This document shows, piece after piece, positions 45,463 through 59,480 of a stretch of 64,000 nucleotides of DNA. Origin of the DNA: Turnera subulata. Its lineage: Eukaryota > Streptophyta > Magnoliopsida > Malpighiales > Passifloraceae. The notes beneath the pieces are model-generated. The model was not told where the DNA came from and made no database searches. It was given only the letters and a program-made list of their open reading frames with translations. The DNA is taken from contig JAKUCV010002385.1 of the NCBI GenBank assembly GCA_028386065.3, positions 1 to 64,000 on the forward strand. The letters run 5' to 3'. Positions within the stretch are counted from its first letter, which is position 1. Every line of letters begins with the position of its first letter. The translations under genes were made by a program, and so were the position numbers.

Positions 45463-48400
45463 GAATCTTGCCATATTACGAAATGCTAAGGGTACCAACT
45501 GGGCCATTTGTCGTTTGTATTCTTCCATAACCTAATGACAGGATGGCATATATTATATAAGGAGATCACGGATCTCGGTCGTCAAAGAACAATTTCAATC
45601 GTCATTAATTACTAAAGTTAATAATAATAAAAAAAGTAAATAAGTTTCAAAAGATTTGATATATGACTATCTTTAGGAGATATGTATCCGTAGTAGGACC
45701 ACAAAGCTATATGTATTCCAGATTTTATATGATTGTAATCTAGGTTTATCAGCATTGCATACCAACCGTACGCTAATTAAAAGGACAGACTCATCATTAC
45801 TCCCAAGGATTATTGATTAAGCCGGAGATTAGCAAAATCTCCAAGTGGAGTGTGCTCCACCTCAACTTGGACTTAAAAAATTTTAAGTTTCCATTTGAAA
45901 GAATATATATCGATCATGCATATTCTTAATTCTTCTATGTCACTTACACGTCTAAAGTTTCCTTAATCCCATAACCCATGTGTCTCATATGTAGTATGTG
46001 AATCATTTCTTTGTCATGTGTAATTAATTGAATACTAATTGTCCCGTACAATATGTTCCTGGATGGAAGAATAAAGGCATTTGGTTCTTAGGAATTGGTT
46101 ATCAAGCATCTTAATCATAACTCTTCAAAAGTTCTACAATTTTCTCCCATTCTTTCTACCATGTCAAAAAAGGGATTGACGAAGAATATATTTATCAGAA
46201 CAACTCTGCATAAATAATCAGCAAACATTGGAGAAAGGTGCATTATTCTTTTCAAAACATCTAGTAGTTAAATTATGAAAGAATTAATAACTTTAGCAAA
46301 ATGTGATGTTATGGGTTTACGGTAGGAACATCATTAGAACACCGAATTTTAAGCAAGAGAAAAACATTATGCCATAGATAGTACTCCATTATAAACGTGC
46401 GTACAAATCAATCAAAAGAGTCTAAAAGTGCGTATAATTTAACTTTACACTAAAAATTGATGCTGCTTCTCTCAGGGGTATAATAACTGTGTGTAATGCT
46501 GCTATAATAATTTCCTCTCGTTTATGCACGTGCAATTAAGAACCAATATTTTCAACTAGTCCTCGATACCAATAGAGATGGGTCGACCTTCAAAAATCTT
46601 TATGTCTTGGTTGCAAAACGAATAGAATAATTTACAAACGGATCTTTATCAGAACCACTAGTATGGAATTCTTCAGTACAACAGAAAGATCATGTATAGT
46701 AGTCTACTACTTTTAGGTAATACTTCAACTTTATAAAGCATTACACAGAATAATTTACTAATTAATTCCTTTAATGCTATGTTGCCATTCACGAATGAGA
46801 CCAATACCAGTTGCCTCCTTGTGGTGCCATCGGAAAACCACAAAGCGCTTATTAAATTAAGTTGTGAATCCGACGAATCAATTATTTTATTGCATGTCCA
46901 CTTCACATTATAAACACGGATAAATGAGAGTTAGATATATACTAATATTATTGTCCGGTTTTCTGGCCAAAACTTTTGCTACTTTTTGGGAAGCTGCCCC
47001 TATTGGTTTTTTTTTTTTTTCCTATAATACAGTCACAGTCTAGTCTACAAAGGGTCAATGTTAGATTAGGTCAAGAATCACGGGGGACTAGCTAAGTACT
47101 AGTATCCATCATAATAGGGACACATAAAAAGCATAGACAGGGACATTTTCACACCTTAATATGTTTTTGTTAAGACCAATCTAACTACTCGAACTAGAAT
47201 AAGCAAAACAAAATGGAAATCTGAATACCTTTTGGAATAGCATCAAAAAAAAAAATTACAACGGGGTATGCGCAGATAATAAATTTTCTATACCGATGAT
47301 ACACTGGATGTGGATAACTTGACACATGCGCATAATACATGAGTCAAACAGCTTGACGTATTCTAATTAGATTTATTCGATCAATAAAACTCAATCTCCT
47401 TAATCTCCCATACATGCATCTCCTCTATCAGTCGGTGTATTTTTGCTAACATTAAAGATCTGATCCACTTTAGAATCCTGTGCGTGCGTACTGAACTTGT
47501 GTTAGGCGCTAATCAACATCCTAAACTTCAATGATTTTTTTATTGCTTCACCGGCAGCAAACTGAATTAACTAATTAGACTTCTTCGTTTACATTTCTTT
47601 CACATTAGTGTTGAGGCTCGCCTTAATTTATTGCTACTCGTCAAGAGCATTAAACCCACAAAAGTACGCAAGCCCGACAGTCGAATGTCATATATATACT
47701 AGTACATATTTTTCTATTAAGCATACGAATCACATGACTCATATAATGTATAATTATGTCTATTTAGCTGCCTAACAAAGGAATTGCTTGCGTATACCTT
47801 GTAAACGTGGACAAATCCCAAGAAAACGGTGGCTAAAAGTGCCCACAAATACATGGAACACCTGGCATCAATTACGTTTTCGGCTGCGTCTTCTATAGGT
47901 TGAATTAATTGTTGCTAAAATTAATTCCATGCCATTTTATTGCAATCAAGATCGTTACCGAACCCGCTGTCTCTTTCCTAGTGATATGATCACGCTTCTA
48001 TCGTGTACTCTTTATCTTAACAACGTACTGCAGAGACATAGAATAATACCTGGGATGAACTCAATAGCATGTCATGAAGAGTTAATGTTTATGATTTTTT
48101 TTTTGATGCTAATAATGTTTATGATTTTAATTAAAACATAATGGAAGATACTCTAGAACTTATCATATTTTAACTCATCACGGATACAAGGAGCGGAAGA
48201 TATTATGTTTAGAAGGTTTTATCAACAAAAACAAGTCTATGCATGTGAAGAGTAGTTGAACAATGAACAAAAACAAGTCTATGCATATGTGTAGAAGTTT
48301 CTTTTTTTCGACAAAAAAAAAAAGCAAGTGAAAGTAAATGGACAAAGACAGCATCTGCTGACATATCTATAACGTCAAGTCTAGTATATAACATCTAAAA

Positions 48401-50621
48401 GAAAAAAATATTGAAAGTTTTTGAGAGATAATTAAGAAATACAATTTGGTACTTTGGTGGTTAAAGAGCACTATGCTTTTCTTTTTTTTTATTTTATTTT
48501 ATTTTTTCTGAAAGCAAAAGCATGTATCACGTTATACTTCCACCTTTTATTTTTTTAATATTGACAATATGACAGGAAACAAATAACAGCAAAAGAAAAT
48601 TTTCATTGTCTATATGATGTTGAAATTGATATGATCCAAGTTATGCGATTGATGGTACGCCAGCAATGGGATTGGTGTTACTCGTTCGGTTTTAGTAATT
48701 AATAAATTCTGTTCTGTATATATAATATAAAGAACATTCAACCTCAAGGTACTATTATATACATACTACTTTACCATTATCGTTAGACGATGGTGGAATT
48801 CCCATTGCAGGTCAAATTAGTTCTCTCCCAAATCCTTCAATTAAAAATATGTACAAGAATTATAAACTATTTGTCGCCTCTTTTTGTCTCTAAAGAAATG
48901 TTATATTTTCTTTCACGTAAAACAGAAAGTTGGTGAAATAAATTTATGTGGTTGGCGATTAGCTTGACAAAAGTTGAAGCAAAGAATAGGGGTTATAAAC
49001 ACCGCGTTCCTATCAGAAGCGGGTCCATTGTTGCATTAACGGCAAGTTCTTCACTATGCCTCTTTTTATTGTGGTTTCTGATTTTGTCCAGGCAGAGAAA
49101 GGTTGGAGAGAAAAGAAGAAAAGAAAAACATAAAGGCATGCTCTTCGCCAGAGGCAGCCCCCATATATATTAAAGCATAATTTCTAGTAACAAACAAGTC
49201 TTGTAAATTTAACAACTTTATAGCTTTGTAGTACATCTTTTTAGTTTTGCTTTACGTCTCTAAAGCCTAATCTCACACTTTCTCTCCTCACAAGGCTGGA
49301 TAGAAAATAGTAGTGCTGTACAAAACAGTGATCTAACTTTTAAACTTGCAGTCAGAAACTTACACGTGTAAAAATTAGATAATTATGAACTAGTATTATT
49401 TAACTTTTTAATGGAAGTGAAAGTGAAAGTTTTCATCAACAAAAGAAAATGGAGGTGAAAGTAACTCCCATTATGGAAGTGTCATACAAAAAAGGGCACA
49501 ATAGTAGTGGGCTCAACTTTCACATGTTATAGGAAGACCAAGAAATCTACTAGCTAGCACCGATCCCTGCTTGCTTTATTTAGAAGATACTATCTTTCTA
49601 TGATACTATAATTACTTGAAGAATTCAATATATTGTTTTCTGAAACTTCAGGTAATTAATCACGAACAGAAAACTGGTACAACTTTATCTGAATGAATTT
49701 TCTTTTTCGGATATTCTGAATGATTACTAGCTAGATATGCACTCATTTTTGAATTTCATGTACCTTATTGGTTTATTAAGTTTTGGTTAATGCATAATTG
49801 ATAAAGAGAAGAATAGAACGAAAGCAGAGTGCCCATAGAAAATGTAGGCAATAATATCGATATAATCAATAGGCATAAAATTCAATAGGCATAATTCACT
49901 TTCCTACGAGAATGACTAATAACAAATTTATTCTAGGAAAAAAATGAGCTTTTTATGTTGGATTGGAAATATAAATTCTAGAGCGCAAGTCTATATATAA
50001 CTGTTGTTTTTGCTCTTTTTACTGGAAAAACTTAAGACATTTCTCTTATTATATTATGTTACAATAATTTCAAAAGCTGCGAAGCAAGAAAAATGTTGAA
50101 CAGGAAAATATGAACAAAAGATGATATAGTCCAACTTAAAAATATAAATTGCATAGGCATAAAAAAGAACTCACAAATTTAAATGTATATATTTGTATTT
50201 TAAATTACGTGATGAGAAAGATCGGATATGTGATATAACCACTCTACTAGTAAAAAAATTTTGGCTAGCTAGCGCTCCACGGGTATGACTGTGAATGTAT
50301 GAGTAGGAGAACACTGTAAACTCTTACAAACAATTACGACAAAAATATACAAAGCAATCCACCATCTCTACCTAAAACATAAACACATATAGCAGATTGA
50401 AGGCTTGAAGATTTACTCTCCTCGACCTTTTACAGGTCATTTATAATTATTTTAAAAAAGATTACCTCTCCTTCGGTAGTGTCTTCCTCATTCTGCATCA
50501 ATCCCTGTAATTCAACTTCGAACCTGAATTCTGCACATCTTCCTCAGATGGAGTAGTTGCATCTGCTGGCATGTACAAGTACCAAAATTGGCAGCCGTGC
50601 CGATATAGATAATACTGATCT
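45463..50621. other. Intergenic, AT-rich, about 5 kb
   Basis: No supported gene, RNA gene or bounded mobile element was found. A short direct repeat (AACAAAAACAAGTCTATGCA near 48223 and 48265) is present. Frames at 46673-46906, 47929-48141 and 48946-49173 lack motifs. Confidence 0.5.
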
Positions 50622-53600
50622 TCAAGCTGACCCAACTCTTCCACCAGAAAGAAAACCAAATACTTGTTTCAAGTTCCCTCTGGAAGGCCGAGCTGTTATT
50701 GCAAATTTGCAGATGAATACTAATCGCCGCCGCATTTCCCATTTAGTGATATGCGACTCACTGAAAAGCTTTCCATCATCAAATGTTCCTGATACGTAAA
50801 ACAGAAGTTCAGGAAATGCCTAACATACTAGAATCTAAACATTCATCTTTTTTTCGCAATGGAAAAGGAAGCAGAAAAGAACAAATTGAAAAGACGCAAT
50901 AAGTTATGTTGTTCAGGAATTGCAAACAAATAATTTTCTTCCGTTTTCCTTTTAGCATGCTGGGGCATCATACCTTCATCGTTGAACAATGATGTCAAAA
51001 TTGCCAGGCAAACACAGACGCTGATATCCTCACCTGGAAAAACACATGACTGAGGTGTTATTATAAAATAACAGAATACCACAAATAATGACCAAAGAAC
51101 ATGCATCCCAGGCCAAGGTCATAACATTCAAATAAACTTAAAAACTTCACGAAAAGGCAATATCTATAGAAAAATGAGAAACGACATTGCAGTGGTACAG
51201 CAGAAACACATGCCGGCCTTCATGCAAGGGCAACAACATAAACACTGTCGTGCATGAACATCTACTTCCTAAAATCTACCCATCTAAGCCCATAAATATT
51301 CCATGATTTAATTCGGCAAGCATTAATAATTCCTTACCATCGCGACAACAAACTAGAAGTCTGTTCCCTTTTTGGAGGTTCACTCTCGCAAAGTTGACTG
51401 CAGCAGGGAGATTGTTCAAGACAGAGAACCTATCTAGTTTTGAACTCTGGAAAATAGCAGCAAACTTAATTAATGCCACAAAAATAACAAATTTAAAGAA
51501 ATTATGGAATCAATTGAACTATTACACCCTTATTGTTCGCTCTTTTCTGAAACGTACCACAACAGGAAGATGAAAGTATGCTTCGGCATCTGGAAAGCAG
51601 ATAGGGATGGACACTTGATCACAGTTCAAAATGCAGTTGACATTAGACGCATGTGTAGCTGCAACATAAAGTAAAACAAGCAGAAGCGCTATCAAGAAAC
51701 TGTAACCAACATAAGCTTGCAAATAAAAAATAAATAGGAGGAAGGAACCACGGTAGGCATACTAGTGTAGTTATCCAGTTATAAACCATTCAGCCTCAAC
51801 TTTATATCTGACTGTTTCAGTAAGACAACGACTTCATTCTCCACAACCCTCTGATAGCATAATCGACACAACCTCGAGCACCAGGTGTTTGAAAATACAA
51901 CTACAGGATTTCTTCTGATTGTAACAATATGACCTCAAATCTCTGGGTATTAAATATGTAAATGCAGTATATTATATGGCTAAATATTATTGCCGACTTA
52001 TATAACATTGTGCAGGGACATTGATGAAGTTGCTGCCATCATATCTCATGCCTAAAGTTTGCATTCAAGGCTTCCAAACTGACAACATCTTGTTTAATAA
52101 TCCTATACTGTCATCTAAAGACACAAATTTTGACGTAGCAGACAACCTTAGAATAAATGGCTAAATGGTTGACCCAACTTGAAGATTATTTACTCAAGGA
52201 TTTTGGACATCAGAAAGAGGATGATTCAGATAATATATGTTGAACGATTATAATAGTATACCAGCTTGAGATGGGCCAACAGCAAGGTTAGTTGTACCAA
52301 GCCAAAACACTTTATCATCTACATCAGCAGAATTGAGTGTAGCATCATTGTTAGACATGTTGAAGGCTAATGAGGACTCCATATAAGAAGGATTGTCAAT
52401 TCCACTATCTGATATCTTTGGAGGCTTGACTGTGATTTGTGGAGCAGTCTGTCCCCTCTGGGCGCGATAAACTCTATCCTTTTCAACTATATCCGCTACC
52501 TTCTGATTACACACATCTGGCCCTGAACTAATAATATCATAAGCGTGTTTCCAGAAATGACTAGGTGACAGCCCCCTCGCCCAACTTTCTTCATCGTCTC
52601 CGGCACCAGCTATGTAACGCCAGCTGAACTCCGAGGTAGTCCTATGCTGAAAAACACCATCCGAGGCAGAGGCAGAGACGAGTATAATCGGAGTAAAATC
52701 CCACGAACTCTGATGAGGCACTTCATTCAGCCAGATCACACTCCTCTGCGATATCCACAGAGGCCTCAACGGCTTCTTCAAGGAGAAAGCAATTGACGCT
52801 ATATCAGCTCCACTTGACTCTAACTGTTTAGTCCACTCCTCTAAACGCTCCTCAATCTCGGCCTTCTCTTTGATGGAAACCCAATTAGGGAGGTGAAGTT
52901 CACAGTCCCAATTATCAGGATCAGCCAATTTTGTATCTTTTATTAATTCCTCCTATCGAAATATAAAACAGAACATATTTAATGGAAGAAAGACATGTAA
53001 ACAACTTCTCAAAAAAAAAAAAAAAAAAAAACAGAGGATAGTATGTATAAGAACAGTAATCAAGACCACCTGCACCTCAGGCATGTTTTTGATATGATTG
53101 GCAACAGCCCTATTCAAAACGCAAGTCCAGATGGGTATTGTTTTTGACATACTATCAGGGAACCGCTTCCCTTTCCGGGTCGAATCAACGACCATACACC
53201 CACCTTTCTGTCCTAACCCATCACCAAAAAAAAAAAAAACAAGCTGCCCTCAATAACCACACAACAGAGACAACAAACAACGTGAAGAGCAGAAGAACAA
53301 TAGATTGACTGTTTAAAGCATTACGTACCAGCAAGCAGGGCGACGTGTAGGTTGAGGCGGGCGGTGTTGAAGGACCAGTTATTGGTGTGGCCGTCGGTGG
53401 ACTTGAAGTAACAGGTGGAGTGGAAGGCGGGAGAGTACCAGAGGCCACAGCGGAGGTTGGCGAGGAGAGGGAGGTCCGGCCATAACTGGGAGATTTCTCC
53501 GACGAAGATCGAGTCCTCGTAGATGGATCTAAGTGCGTTGTATAGACTGTTTTCCCGGCGTTTTATGGTTCTCGCCGCCCTGTATATGCTTATCTTCCCA

Positions 53601-53632
53601 TCTCCATCCTCCATGTCCATGTTTTTTACCAT
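50622..53632 (-). CDS. RIT1: tRNA A64-2'-O-ribosylphosphate transferase (RIT1 family)
   Basis: Seven minus-strand exons, 53329-53632, 53070-53212, 52262-52952, 51558-51658, 51338-51446, 50974-51033 and 50622-50788, join to 524 aa, close to the yeast enzyme's length. The N-terminal domain has RRENSLYNALRSIYED, GLWYSPAF and, across the exon 1/2 junction, GCMVVDSTRKGKR followed by KTIPIWTCVLNR. The middle has FWLGTTNLAVGPSQA, and the C-terminal part has VNCILNCD and a phosphatase-like LLVCCRDG loop, ending in RPSRGNLKQVFGFLSGG. Family knowledge: it adds ribosyl phosphate to A64 of initiator tRNA-Met, keeping it out of elongation. It should act in the cytosol. All junctions keep frame, so it looks functional. 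Confidence 0.93.
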
Positions 53633-54426
53633 AAATAAGATTGTCGCGGCGGCCGTCGTCCGACTCTAACGGAACCCAAAACCGAAACCAAACCTAGATT
53701 GTTTTGTCAGGCAGTTAAAAGGTAAAAGGTTTGCTTACTGGTATATTTCATTACACGACATGGTCAAGACAAACTAATTGGCATGAGGTGTCGTCCGATG
53801 AATGGCGTGTATAGAACTATGGATTACGTTCGTTGTACTTTGGAACGACTTGTACTACCGAAGGCGGTTAAAGAAAATAGTACTACTACTACTACTAGTA
53901 GTAGTTAACGATTTTACCTTTTTCGAACAAAAAGACGGTTTTACTTTTTGAAGGTTTTAAACCGACTTTATTACTTCACATGCGTGCCGATGTTCCTGTA
54001 CCAAATCGGATGTGCACGTGGCTTAAGTTAGATGTTGCAGTTTTTAACTGACGGTTAGGTGGGGCCCAAGGGAGTGACACCCGGAGCTACATCTCGTCAT
54101 CTATCTCATGGTCAATGTAAGAAGAGGAGACTCGACCTGTCGATTACTTCATATTTTTTCCGACAAGAGTAGAGTACTTCATATTCTTCAAGTTTGTTTC
54201 GCATCGGTTGCAGGGGAAGTTAATTCATGAAATGTCGCTAAATTATAGTATTAGATAGTAAATTCTTGATGAAAATACAAAATTAATTACCAAACAGAAA
54301 CAGTATTTGTTTTCCAGATGTAAATAGGTAAAGGAAAGCCGTGGTTTGTTTGTTTATTATTCCAACAAGTCTAGAGGATATATATAGATTAATTTTCGCC
54401 TGTAGATATATATAATAATTCTTCTT
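53633..54426. other. RIT1 upstream region
   Basis: This spacer separates the RIT1 start from the ERD7-like 3' end. It holds an 18-bp perfect palindrome made of ACT and AGT triplets at 53888-53905. No TATA box is obvious for RIT1, as is common for housekeeping genes. Confidence 0.5.
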
Positions 54427-56311
54427 CTATCTGGTCTGCTTGGGTGCATTCTTGAGTAATCCGGTGGAGACAGAAGAAGCAGGAGTGATGGCCTTTCTTA
54501 TCTTGAAGATGTTCCAAGCAGTGTTAGCGCAATGCCCTGTGGTCGCAAGCACATCTCCTGTGGCCTCCCCTGCACTTTCACCATACCTGTTTGTTTTATG
54601 CAAAAACATCAAAACAAATATAGCAGTTTCAACAAAACCTGTTGTTTCTAATTCATACTGGAGTGCCAAGTTGGTTTTGCAGGTGATTGATAGATTTACC
54701 TGTTGGCAACCATTCTGGTTGCGGCACTGGAGGTTGCAGATAGAGCTTGTTTTTCAGCAACTTCAGCAGCATCCAAGATCTTGTCTGTAGTTTAATAGTT
54801 TTCAAGATTGGGAATTTTGATCAACACTAATCTCTTCTTCAAATATGAATGTTACGTTGGATTTGGGTTTTTACCGATAGCATCCAGTGAAGCCAGGAGG
54901 ACCTCTCCAGGAGCTGAGGCTAGAAATGCCTTTCCTGCTTGGGAATTCACCAGGGGCGCCATCAAGGAACCAGTGGCAGCCCCAACACCATTAAGCGTGG
55001 CCTTGCTTAGGCTTTCTGTTTTCTTTGATAGATCTCTCACACTTTGATTGAGAGTAACAACAACAACAAAAAAAAAAAGCAACCATTTTATCAGTTTATT
55101 TCAGGGGAAATTTCTTTGTACTCGAAAGGAAAATTATAATGAAATATTATGACTGGGGGTGTACCGCTTCAAGTTTAAGCTGCGGTCCTCGGCACCACCA
55201 CTACTCTTCCTGTGGGTTGTATTAGCTATCATAACATTTTTCGCCTCCGAAGCTGGAGATAATATCGCCTCTGCTCCGCTAAGTACCTGTTTTCCCACTT
55301 CTTTCTTCAGATTAGCTAAGGATATAGATAAATTGCACCTATACTGTGTCTAATATAAACAAAACTTCCATCTTTTTCAGAAGTGTTCATCCACCGATGC
55401 GACCTCAGGAAGTCAAAGATATGTAAATGATTGCCAGCCATTGGAATTATTTATTTCTTGGTCTTGCCTGCAGTTCCTATTTACTGACAAAAGGTCAAAC
55501 AAGAAAGCGATTTTTTTCATATGTGTGGATATCGGTGTTGCTATGATCAGTTGGCAATTTTGTTTCACATATGATCCCATCTACTCCTGCGACCATGATC
55601 TGGCAGGTAAATTGGCATTTGTACAGCAAACTATGATTAGATCACATATTTTACTTTTGTTCTCCTAGTATTCATGAGTAATCCGGTACCAAATATCATC
55701 ACACAACGCAAGACTAACATATTTGCTTGTTCCAGTTTAAACTTCAAGCAAGGAAAACTGACCTGATTGCTGTAAGTATTGCTGCACATGAAAATGCCCC
55801 TGACAATCTGACCAGTTCCCTGAGCGATAGCCTTTGCCAAAACATTGTTATAATCCTCAATTTTTGGAGCAAACTGCTTCCAATCAATATTTCTATTACC
55901 AGTTGATGTGCAACTTGAAAAGCATGCATGTTCATTCAGGAATGAATCAAGTGAGGGCAAATAGCTACTGCACTCATCCAGAAACGTCACCCCATAGCTA
56001 AGAGTATCACCATCTTTCATAGGCAAAGAAAACAGATAGTGAAGGGAATCAAGCTTTACAACAGGCTCATCCTTTGTCAGTGGCCATTGAAAATCATCAC
56101 CTACTTTTATTACGGTAGCAACAGAAATGTTTTTGTCCAAGATCCTAATGATGGAGAACCTTCCTTTGGCAAGTTCTTCAGCTTCTCCTCCATCCACCAG
56201 AACAACCCTACATGCTGGAATCTGCAATAGAACTTCTTGCTTGATAGTTTTGGCATCTGGGGCCTTTTGTTTTGATGACATATCAGGAGTGCCATGCCTG
56301 AAATAACCCAT
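54427..56311 (-). CDS. ERD7-like senescence/dehydration-associated protein, copy A
   Basis: Five minus-strand exons, 55763-56311, 55165-55286, 54875-55041, 54700-54784 and 54427-54586, join to 360 aa. Exon 1 encodes the N-terminal region with the blocks [14 protein letters not shown] and [12 protein letters not shown]; exons 2-5 encode the senescence domain ([47 protein letters not shown]). ERD7-type proteins bind membrane lipids and rise with cold, drought and ageing. The protein starts MGYF: Gly2 could be myristoylated but no Cys3 follows. A TATA-like TATATAAG (minus) lies at 56545-56552. Exons 3, 4 and 5 have exactly the same lengths as in copy B. Confidence 0.92.
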
Positions 56312-57276
56312 TTCTGAAACTCTTTGTTTCGTTTGAAAGTTTGTTCTGGAGAAAGGAAGAATTTTTTATACAAGTTGGTGACGCAGGACGAGAATGAAAG
56401 AAAGTAGGCTAGTTTAAGACTAACCCTACAAAGGGGCTTAGAGAATTCACCAAATTAAGAAGAAAAACACTCGCTGAGAGCATAAAACAAAAATTGATAA
56501 TACTAAATATAATGACTATCTTTACCATAAGTTGGCTAGTGCTTCTTATATAGAGTTCTAAGCAAGTAGTATATCATAGAATAACTTAACTTGCACAAAA
56601 AGAAAAAATAAATAAGAAAAATAAAAATTAAACAAAATCCTAAAGATTAACCTTTCATATCTTTTCTCAAAAAAAAAAAAACCTTTCTTATCTTATTTAA
56701 TAATCCTAATGAAGGAAGAAACAAATTTAATGGTTGTAAATACCTTTTTCCTAGATTTTGGCCCTCGTCAGTTGGAGAGGAACACAGAAAGAGATAAAAA
56801 GCATTTTCTAGGTTAGAAGATAGAAAGCAGTTTTGGATCGACACAAAGACATTAACTCTTTATTCTTTTCAACTTTATTCTACTCCCAACGAATCTTTTC
56901 AACTTTTTTCTGCACTTCCGACCTAAGGTTGTGGTACTTTTTTTAGGTGAAAATTGAAAACCTGAAAGCTTGAAAGGTTGTATCTTGGCAACCACAAAAT
57001 TGCGCATATCAGAAAAGGAATACTTGTGCATTTGTCTTCGAGTGTTACCTCCCAGCAATTCCTTGCGTCAGGAAATCCTCAGCTTAAATGGAAGAATGAT
57101 ACCCAATAGTTCTTTTTTCCACAACACAAGTATATACACACCAACTATATATTCAGATACAGATGTCCAAATGAGACTTCCATAAAATGGTCATGAGTAA
57201 ATATAAACAGAACCAAAGGCATTGTTTCATATTTTCGTTTCTGCAAAATAAAATTCACACAGGTGCTCAAAATCGC
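56312..57276. other. Spacer between the tandem ERD7-like genes
   Basis: It contains the copy A promoter (TATA-like at 56545-56552) and the copy B 3' flank. The frame at 56970-57185 has no motif. Confidence 0.5.
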
Positions 57277-59162
57277 CTATTTTCTAGTCTTTGCTGCATT
57301 CTTGAGCACACTACTGGAGACAGATGATGCTGGATTGATGGCTTTTCGTATCTTGAAGACATTCCAAGCAGTGCTAGCACAATGCCCTGCAGTTGCAAAA
57401 GCATCCTCCGCTGCCTCCCCAGCATTTTCTCCAAACCTAGAGAACAGGAAAATACAAGTAGTTAGCAATCCTAACAGTATTTCCAATAGTATGGAGCAAT
57501 GTTTTCCTACTAAGGAAAATAGAAAATCATCTTACAAACAGTATCAGGAGTTCAGCTATCCCATTCTTAAGCAATACACACTCAAATGCACGGTCTGGTC
57601 ACACATATATGGTGAAGCATTTGGTTGGTTATTACCTATTAGAGATCATTCTGGTTGTAGCCTGTGAGGTTGCAGATAATGCTTGTTTTTCAGCAACTTC
57701 AGCAGCATCTATAATCTTGTCTGCATTTGGCAAAAGAATGGACAATGAGGGCAGCACAACTTCTCTTTGAACAGTCTAAGCATTTTAATAGAGTTTGTAC
57801 AGTAGACGAAAGAGAACAAATGCCTCAACAATAGAAAATTTTGCAGGTTTTGGCTTTCACTTACTAACAGCATCAAGAGAAGCTAGGAGGACTTCTCCTG
57901 GAACCATGGATAGGAATGCTTTGCCTGCTTTTGATTTAACCAAAGGTCCCATAACCGATCCAGTTGCAATACCAACACCATCTAGCATAGCTTTGCTCAG
58001 CTTTTCTGTCATCTTCGACAGCTTTCTCACACTAAATGATTTGACAGTAAAAGGCAGAAATTATATGCATTAGAATAAAAGGAAAAGTTTTTAACCTCTT
58101 CACATATTGTGTTGAAAAGAAATTGTTCTTATCTTTGGATACCGTTTCAAGCTTTTGTTGACTTTGCCCTTCCTTGCGGGCCCAACACTTCTGCCGCTGC
58201 TAATTTCTCTAGCTGTAGCACCACTTTTTCCCTCCTCTGCAGCACGAATTAGAATCATTTCTCCTCCCTTGTGGACCTGCATTTTCCCATCCCTAAATTA
58301 GAATCGCTCTCCATGTTGGAAGCACAAACTCAACCCAAATGCTTAAGCTGATTGACGAAGATCAATGAATAATTTTGTACTCTTAACTATATCCAACGAC
58401 GAACATTACTCATCATTTCTCTTTTAATTCATAATCACAACGATACAGTTCCTTCAAACTACTTGAATGTATATAACTTTAAAGAAAAACAAAAGAAAAG
58501 AAAAGAAAAGAAATAAAAACAGCCCTCCAGTTTACAGATTTCTTTGTCAAGTTATGATTAAAACAAACCTGATTAGCATATGCATTGCTACATTTGAAGA
58601 TGCCCTTGACAATGTGGCCAGTGCCTCCAGCGATGGCCTTGGCTAAAACATTATTATAAGCTTCAACATTTGGGGCAAATTCTTTCCAGTCAACATTTCT
58701 GTTCTTAGCTGATGCAGAGGCAGAAAAGCACGAGTTCTCACTCAGAAAAGAATCCAGCAACCCCAAACTGCCACCGCACTGCTCCAAGAAAGTAACTCCA
58801 TAGCTGAGAGGATCTCCATCTTTCATAGGAAGCGAGAACAAGTAGTGTAAAGCATCAAGCTTGACAACCGGCTCATCTTTTGTCAAAGGCCACTGAAGAT
58901 CATCGCCAACTTTCACTATTGTTGCAAGAGATACATTCTCGTCCGAGATTCTAACAAGCTTGAACTCCCCTTTTGCAAGTTCTAGAGCCTCTCCTTCTTC
59001 CATAAGATGAGCTGTGCATCCTGGGAGTAGCAAAAGAGTTTCCTCTCTTAGATTTCTGGGTTCTGGGATTTCTTGCTGATATTGTGGTGGAAATGTAGCT
59101 TCGGATGCGGCAGCTTCCAGGGTAGAGGTGGATTTAGAACTCTTTGTCCTGAAACAGCCCAT
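57277..59162 (-). CDS. ERD7-like senescence/dehydration-associated protein, copy B
   Basis: Five minus-strand exons, 58569-59162, 58143-58276, 57865-58031, 57636-57720 and 57277-57436, join to 379 aa. It has the same domain order as copy A: a [14 protein letters not shown] block, the senescence domain starting near [16 protein letters not shown], and a C-terminal [17 protein letters not shown]. Exons 3-5 are 167, 85 and 160 nt in both copies, so the pair arose by tandem duplication. The N-terminus MGCF has Gly2 and Cys3, a candidate myristoyl/palmitoyl anchor that copy A lacks. A basic, Ser-rich linker fills exon 2. Minus-strand TATA-like tracts are at 59332-59340 and 59379-59391. Confidence 0.93.
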
Positions 59163-59462
59163 TTTTTTGTGCTTGCTTGCTTTCTTTCTCCTGAAGTGAG
59201 AGCGGCTTGAGGGTCTAGTTTGTCAAAGAAGAAAATGAAGGATGAGAGGAGATTGGTGTAGAAAGAAAGTTGCGTTGTAATTGATTCTTTTTCTTTTATT
59301 CTTTGTGACTTTATTCTATTCCTGATGAATGATATATACACTTACGGCTGCACTGTACACCTTTCGGTGGAAGGAAACTATATATATAACCTTTTACATC
59401 TTTTTAAGATGATTTTTTCCATACTAATTACTATGCAATAGCTAGCTGAGCAGTACAATGCC

Positions 59463-59480
59463 GATCAGTGATCACTGATC
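59463..59480. promoter_or_regulatory. 18-bp perfect palindrome upstream of ERD7-like copy B
   Basis: GATCAGTGATCACTGATC is a perfect dyad about 300 bp upstream of the copy B ATG and upstream of its TATA-like tracts. It could bind a dimeric regulator; no known plant box is identified. Confidence 0.4.

Noticed and set aside
54440..58073. Plus-strand frames across the ERD7-like genes
   Set aside because: They are antisense shadows of conserved exons and cross splice sites.
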